DNA of 64,000 bases from Hyposmocoma kahamanoa (Eukaryota; Arthropoda; Insecta; Lepidoptera; Cosmopterigidae): NCBI RefSeq assembly GCF_003589595.1, contig NW_020653900.1:2016567-2080566 (forward strand), given 5' to 3'. Below are positions 58,741-64,000 of this stretch, in pieces. The first letter of the stretch is position 1; every line of letters begins with the position of its first letter. Below the pieces are notes generated by a model, which saw only the letters and a program-made list of their open reading frames with translations, was not told the origin of the DNA and searched no databases. A program made the position numbers and the translations under genes.

Positions 58741-59991
58741 GGGTCAAAAATGGATCAGAATACTCAGGTTGATGTTGCCTATTTCGACTTCCGAAAAGCT
58801 TTTGATCGGGTCAACAATGACCAATTACTTATAAAAATGGATGTTGCGGGATTTACTATGCAGTTAATGAAATTCTTTTGTGCGTATTTTCAAAATAGAA
58901 AGCAGTACGTTGAATACGAAAACTTTAAATCTTCCCCTTATACAGTTGCTTCTGGTATAGGGCAAGGTAGCAGTCTCGGCCCTCTCCTTTTTTTACTGCT
59001 TGTAAATGACCTTCCTACATCTGTAAAATTTTCTGTCTGCCTTATGTTTGCTGATGATGTCAAACTCGCTTTACCGGTGAATTGCATCGCGGACTTTGAT
59101 CTACTCCAAGCTGATATTAACAGCATTTTCGCTTGGAGCCGGGACAACAGCTTGGAGATGAATGTTGAAAAGTATTCAGTGATGTCCTACTCCCAGAGAG
59201 ATCCAATGCTCAATGAGTACAGCCTCGGTGGCACGACCTAAAACCGTGTGAAGTCTGTTCGTGATTTGGGAGTAAGATTCGATTCTGAACTCAAATTTAA
59301 CGATCATATTATCGAAATATGTAATAGTGCTTGGAAAAGTCTTGGCTTCATCAAGCGGCAGTCTACTAGACAGTCGACTAGCTACGTGCGCAGTGTGGAA
59401 TTCCTATAATAAGCTCATTCATCTATAGCAATGTTAGAACGAATCCAGAAATCATTTTTGAGATATTTGTATAGTAAACTTTATGGGTACTATCCTTATA
59501 TGTACCCTACACCCTTTATTTTGGGCATGGTGTCGTACAGATCGCTTGAGATCAGGCGAAAACTGGCGCTACTAAAATATATTTTTAACCTAATAAGAGG
59601 ATGTATAATTAACCCTCCTCTATTGGCTCACATTCCTTTTTTTTATCCCGCCAATCTCACGCTACGTCTTTCGTCAGCGCAAATACCCTCTATTCAACTG
59701 TCATTTAACCCGCACAGTGACACTAATACGGACACCATTCTTCGAAGCATTGGCCGTAATTGAATCGTTAAGCAAAACAAATGATATTGACGTGTTCAGT
59801 AACACTGAATCAAAATTTCTAACATCCGCTGGTTACTATTTGGAGGCGGTCACCGCCCAAAACTCTGTGGTCCAAATTCCGCTTCCTATCTTTGGCCGGT
59901 GATCGACTCATACTTTTTTTATGACTACGACTTACATGTTTAGTTATAAGTACTGTAAGTGTAAGTTGTACAAACTAAATAAATAAATAAA
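58741..59991 (+). pseudogene. Jockey-type LINE reverse transcriptase, 5'-truncated and broken
   Basis: The frame from 58750 contains RT motifs YFDFRKAFDR (residues 11-20), SGIGQGSSLGPLLFLLLVND (68-87) and the catalytic FADD (100-103). TAA at 59239 breaks the frame. The sequence continues in frame as NRVKSVRDLGVRFDSELKF, then shifts (YNKLIH in another phase), then MLERIQKSFLRYLYSKLYGY at 59431. It ends in an (AAAT)n tail at about 59976-59991. The first protein and most of ORF2 are absent, so it is a dead insertion. Confidence 0.85.
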
Positions 59992-60444
59992 CACACACTT
60001 ACACGCGCACACTTAAGCACCGTCATAAAAGTAATTGTAATAAACACACAAGTAATTGTATATTTACCCATAAGTTGAGATATTGTTATTTAAATTTTAT
60101 GTGCTTTAATTTTTTTATATTATTAGCAGTATATTGAGTCAAACCCAATTTCAGAACACAATCAATACATATATGTCTACCCTCAATGTACGAACCATGT
60201 GCCAGAGATTCATGTGCCATTAGTAAATGTAAAACGGTCTCTGCGACACAACCCTGAGCTTAGTGCAGAGGCCGCAAGTAAAAAGCGAGATAACTAATGA
60301 ATAATTATGCAATTGGTTATTTTACTATGGAACTTCAATAATTTATATTATATATTAATGTGTTAGACAATAAACGGTTAAACGATAAAACTTCTAAAAC
60401 CACCTCAACAGTGGGATGTATTAAATAAAAAAATAACGTACACA
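59992..60444. other. no gene recognised
   Basis: Short CA-rich stretch after the LINE tail, then AT-rich sequence. Confidence 0.4.
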
Positions 60445-61027
60445 CTCATAGCCCCGCACTATGGAACCTGTGTCGTGGGTGTCATGGACACACACACACA
60501 GAACACCATAAATTAAGTCGTAAGTCGTATTAAAATAATGAATTCATACCAATCGAGTCCTTGAATTTCATGCCCATAAAAAGAAGTTAATTGATTGTTT
60601 GGATTTCTGTTTTTTTATATCTAAATAAATTGACTGGTATACTCTTTTGCAGTAAGAAACAATGAAATGTTATTGCAGTTAATGCTAATAAAAAATATAA
60701 CTTAATTTTTATAAACGTATTAGAATCATCAATTATTATGTTAAAAGAAAACTATAAATATTTGGAGTTTTTATAACTTTCTAAGTCAGCATTTGGTTGA
60801 GCAATGAGCTTACCCGTAACTGGAATACATATAAGAACAATGCAGAATGATATGACAGAAATAACCTCTAGTATAAGCATTATATATAATTCTGTAGGTT
60901 TGTCAAGTAAATGAATAAATTAAGGAATAAATGTACGCCATACAAATATTTCTGCCGGTCCGGGAATCGAGCCCGGGACTACTGCGTGGTAGACCAGCAT
61001 GGTAACCGTTCGGCCACGGAGACAGTT
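60445..61027 (-). repeat. SINE B split by about 410 bp
   Basis: 3' part at 60445-60515 (ccccgcactatggaacctgt, gtcatggacacacac) and head at about 60927-61027 (ataaatgtacgccatacaaa, B box ggaatcgagcc, ggtaaccgttcggccacgga). The insert at 60516-60926 is AT-rich and unassigned. Confidence 0.72.
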
Positions 61028-62829
61028 TAATAAGTTGATGATGATGACGATGACAACCTGCCGTCAACGGTAAAGGAAAACATTGTGATGAAACCTACAT
61101 GTCGAAGGTTCACAACCCCTGGACAACGTGCGAAGTCCCCAAATTCTCTTTGGGTCAGATTATTTCCTTTCTAAAATGGAAAGGTGCAAACACCTTTCCA
61201 GTACTGTCGTAAGGGACCACGCCACGTGATCAGCTCAGATGGCGAAGGGCAGCATTTGAGCTGGAATCCATTCTAGTCAATCTGATTCAATCAAAACTTT
61301 TCCAATGAACTGTCAGTTTAATTTAGAACTGAGTATTGCGGGTTGTGTTTTGTATGTCACAGTGAAATTGTGAAGATGGGCAAAGTTAAAACGATCTGAT
61401 TGTTTATTAGATATTTGTCCATTAAATACTTGTTGTATTCACGTGTTTCTTCTGAGGAATCTAGAAAAAAATAAGTATTTTAGTTTTGGCATCTATTCGT
61501 ATAATAACGCTACATGTGATCATACGTCAAAAATGCTTTATCATATGAAAGTCATGAAAACGAATAGGAAGTATATTAAATAAATATGAATGTGAGAAGT
61601 TTATGATTGTCCTCTTTAAGCACAAAAAAGTTATCATCTAATTACGTATTTTTTAAATGGAAAACCATATAAAATGTCGGACTGTCAATTAGATCTGCCT
61701 GATTGTAGGCAAAGTCGGTTTACCGGCAACATGAGTTGGTGTTTGTGATGTATGAGCGTGGTGGTGTTTGATGTATTAATATCGACTGCTTTTAAGGTTA
61801 TCTCGGGAAAGGTGATCTGGCCCGTCAGGCGGAGGCCACGCCACTACACACCCGCAGGGCATAATGGCAATATGTGAAATTCCATATTACAATTTAGGAA
61901 ATCACAACATTAGAATTTTGCTACGAAGTATTTTAATTATTTCACGTTATGCAATTTAATCAAAATCAAATCTGTTACTCCTCCACAATCTATTATTCCA
62001 TAAATCATTCTATAAATTATTTCTTCCTTTGATATGCAATTTATTAGTAGAAGTGTTGCCGTTCCTGGCTGCTCACATTCTGGCTCCTTATTTCAAATTT
62101 AAAATTAGCTATTTGAATTTCGATGCGCTTTCTCGCTCTACCATTCGCTCTACATTCCTAAACCGACTTTCGAGTTGTCTGGTCTTCGGAACCAAATATA
62201 CGAAGCCCCATCTTTCTAACGCCTGGAGTTTCTCCTGCCGCGCTTATGCGTCTGCCTGAACTAAGTTCTTCGAGTCACCACCTAAACCTGCTCCTCACCT
62301 TAACATTCGGCCTATCTGGACTGGGCCCTTCGCCCAGCGAGTGTGGTGCGCCTAGCTACAAACTCCTCCTCGCCTCAGGAGCAACTGACGCTAGTGCTGC
62401 ATAACCGCCGCTGTTTCTATGAGAACCTCTCCACGTCCACGCTGAACCGGCTACTCTGAAGCCAATGCAGTCCTCGGTTCCAACCTAGGAGGACAGAGGC
62501 CCGCAGCTCCGTGTACCCAACTTCTTCATTTACACAATCTACTCTCCTACATAACACTCTCAGGTTCTTTTTGAAACTTATTGTTATACTTTATCATTCT
62601 CCATTATTTGATTCCATACTCTCCTACCTCTCCCTAGCCTTCCACACCGACCTTCTAGCTCTTTTACTTCCATACTATATTATAAGTATTGTTCTTCTTT
62701 AAGCGAAAATAGTATCTTGCGCGTTATGTCGTTTACGTAAAGACACCAATAGGGCTCGACTGTCATGGTAGACCTATTGGAGTCTTTACATAGAATACAT
62801 TTTACTATTTTACTTTACATAAAAAAAAT
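61028..62829. other. no gene recognised; GC-rich block at 62.05-62.5 kb
   Basis: 61497-61640 is a partial family D copy. 62040-62520 is clearly more GC-rich, with a 76-codon frame (62029-62259) followed by cctgctcctcaccttaacat and similar. I do not recognise it; a LINE 3' region is possible. 62750-62800 has a short inverted pair (gtaaagacaccaatagg, cctattggagtctttac). Confidence 0.4.
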
Positions 62830-63285
62830 ATACAAAATTTCAATAAGAAAGAAGATATCCATAATATTAATCTTAGAGCTAAGTCCAAACTCATGGTACC
62901 ACGATTTCGTTTAACCAAGGTAAACAACTCTTTTATGGGGAACTGTATACGTTTTTACAATAAGATTCCGGAGCATATATTAAGTTTATCATTTCCTAAG
63001 TTTAAAAACTATATTAAAAAAAAGATCGAAAAATCATATTACAAAATTGAAGACTACGTGTTAGATAAAGATGTATGGAAAGACGACACGGCTCCAGAAT
63101 CCACACAAATTTGATTCAAAGTGTATTCCATAGCATTTAAGTTTATTTGAAAAGAGCAATCCCTAGAGTTTCTTGCTCGTTCTTCTCAGGGAGGTCAGCG
63201 TAGTGAACGAGCAATAGCTTAAATGTGACGTTTTCAAGTGTAAATTTATTTTACCTATGGAATAAATAATCTTTGACTTTGACTA
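62830..63285 (+). pseudogene. CR1/Jockey-like LINE 3' end, inverted relative of 45073-45760
   Basis: Encodes MVPRFRLTKVNNSFMGNCIR, FYNKIPEHILSLSFPKFKNY and DKDVWKDDTA before TGA at 63112. The 3' UTR contains cttctcagggaggtcagcg and ends aataatctttgactttgac. 5'-truncated. Confidence 0.75.
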
Positions 63286-63443
63286 ATGTAACGGATTGGT
63301 CCAATCATGTTCTAAGCGGGTGAGTGCGCTTATGTTAATAATTATAAAACAGTGCAAAATTGTTTTGTTTTATTTCTCATCTCATTTGTCCTGAGTGTAC
63401 TACCAGCTAAAATAAGCCCAATTTATTAATTTTAAAGTTTTTT

Positions 63444-63960
63444 TTTTATAATATCAAGTGAAGGGAAGAACAAGTCGTTCGCCTGATGGTAAGCTACACG
63501 CCTGTCCATAACAGGTGCAGTGTCACTCAGAGCTTTAAATCGCAAAGTTCTGAGGGGCATTGCCACTGCGCCCGTCACTCAGAGACATAAGTTGACAAGT
63601 CCCAAGTGCCTGTAATTTCACCAGCGCCCTTACCCTTCAAAACCGGAACATGCTGACATTACTGGTTGGCTCAAGAAATAGGTTAGGTGGCAGTACTTCT
63701 CTGGACGAACTCTACTGCTACTATACTGTTACTAATTATATGAGTATTGACCGTATGAATTTTATCATGGTTATTCCCGAAACGGCTGTCATTAACTCAT
63801 TAATAACAGGTTTCGCACCACGGAAGAAGCTGTTTATTTATTTATTGAAAGATGCACCATCAACATAATACAAAACAATCTTAGAAATAAATATACATAC
63901 GTATACTGCACTAAGAATTTAGAATTAGCCAATGAGATACAAAGAATAATCTGAAATAAT
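63444..63960 (-). repeat. right copy of the inverted duplicated segment, with repeat A copy 14 and TCAAGTG site
   Basis: A (minus) at 63444-63716 retains its A-rich end with TCAAGTG at 63454-63460. 63717-63960 is the partner of 53936-54212. The 72-codon open frame here mirrors one in the left copy but matches no protein I know. Confidence 0.82.
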
Positions 63961-64000
63961 AGGGGTTAAAGTATGAAATTGCCGATTTGTACTGAAAATC

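Noticed and set aside
63650..63868. 72-aa open frame also seen in reverse at 54067-54267
   Set aside because: Half of it lies in repeat A and it matches no protein known to me; its duplication is explained by the segment duplication.

Overview
The window is 64 kb of AT-rich, transposon-packed animal nuclear DNA, almost certainly from an insect and probably a moth or butterfly. The reasons are two homeobox genes of the insect NK cluster, small spliced exons with GT-AG introns, and dispersed repeats with tRNA-derived SINEs of the kind I associate with lepidopteran genomes. The order Lepidoptera is an inference; no species can be named.

Only two genes are well supported. bagpipe (bap, NK3 class) is on the minus strand, with exon 1 at 27077-27392, a 9.5 kb intron and homeodomain exon 2 at 16710-17584. 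It encodes 396 aa. tinman (tin, NK4 class) is on the plus strand, with exon 1 at 50757-51378, a 458 bp intron and homeodomain exon 2 at 51837-52402. It encodes 395 aa. The genes are divergently transcribed, with 23.4 kb between their start codons. In Drosophila, Tin is the early mesoderm/heart factor and bap is its direct visceral-mesoderm target, so this is a classical regulatory pair kept side by side. No other NK-cluster gene (lb, C15, slou) is visible.

The rest is a mosaic of mobile-element remnants. I sorted them by aligning parts of the window to each other and gave the unnamed families working letters. A: dispersed repeat, about 270 bp, 14 copies. B and H: tRNA-derived SINEs with A and B boxes. 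C and M: hAT-type MITEs with 8-bp target duplications. K and L: Harbinger-type MITEs with TAA/TTA duplications. D, I, J, F: other MITEs with inverted ends. E and G: dispersed repeats. There are also broken LINE reverse transcriptases (58741-59991, 45073-45760, 62830-63285, 43070-43345, 55200-55500 and smaller tails) and one Penelope-like fragment (47950-48195). A 400-base N gap lies at 36336-36735.

Layout: 0-16 kb, repeats downstream of bap; 16.7-27.4 kb, bap with a repeat-filled intron; 27.4-50.7 kb, the bap-tin intergenic region; 50.7-52.4 kb, tin; 52.4-64 kb, repeats downstream of tin, including a long foldback right after the tin stop and a segment duplicated in inverted orientation at 54 and 63.7 kb. 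No prokaryotic system, CRISPR array, rRNA or functional tRNA was found. The most unusual items are a 25-bp minimal hAT-like insertion with a perfect 8-bp target duplication, the foldback behind tin, a tandemly duplicated exon-like sequence at 43.8-44.25 kb, and a repeat family that carries the Tinman site TCAAGTG.
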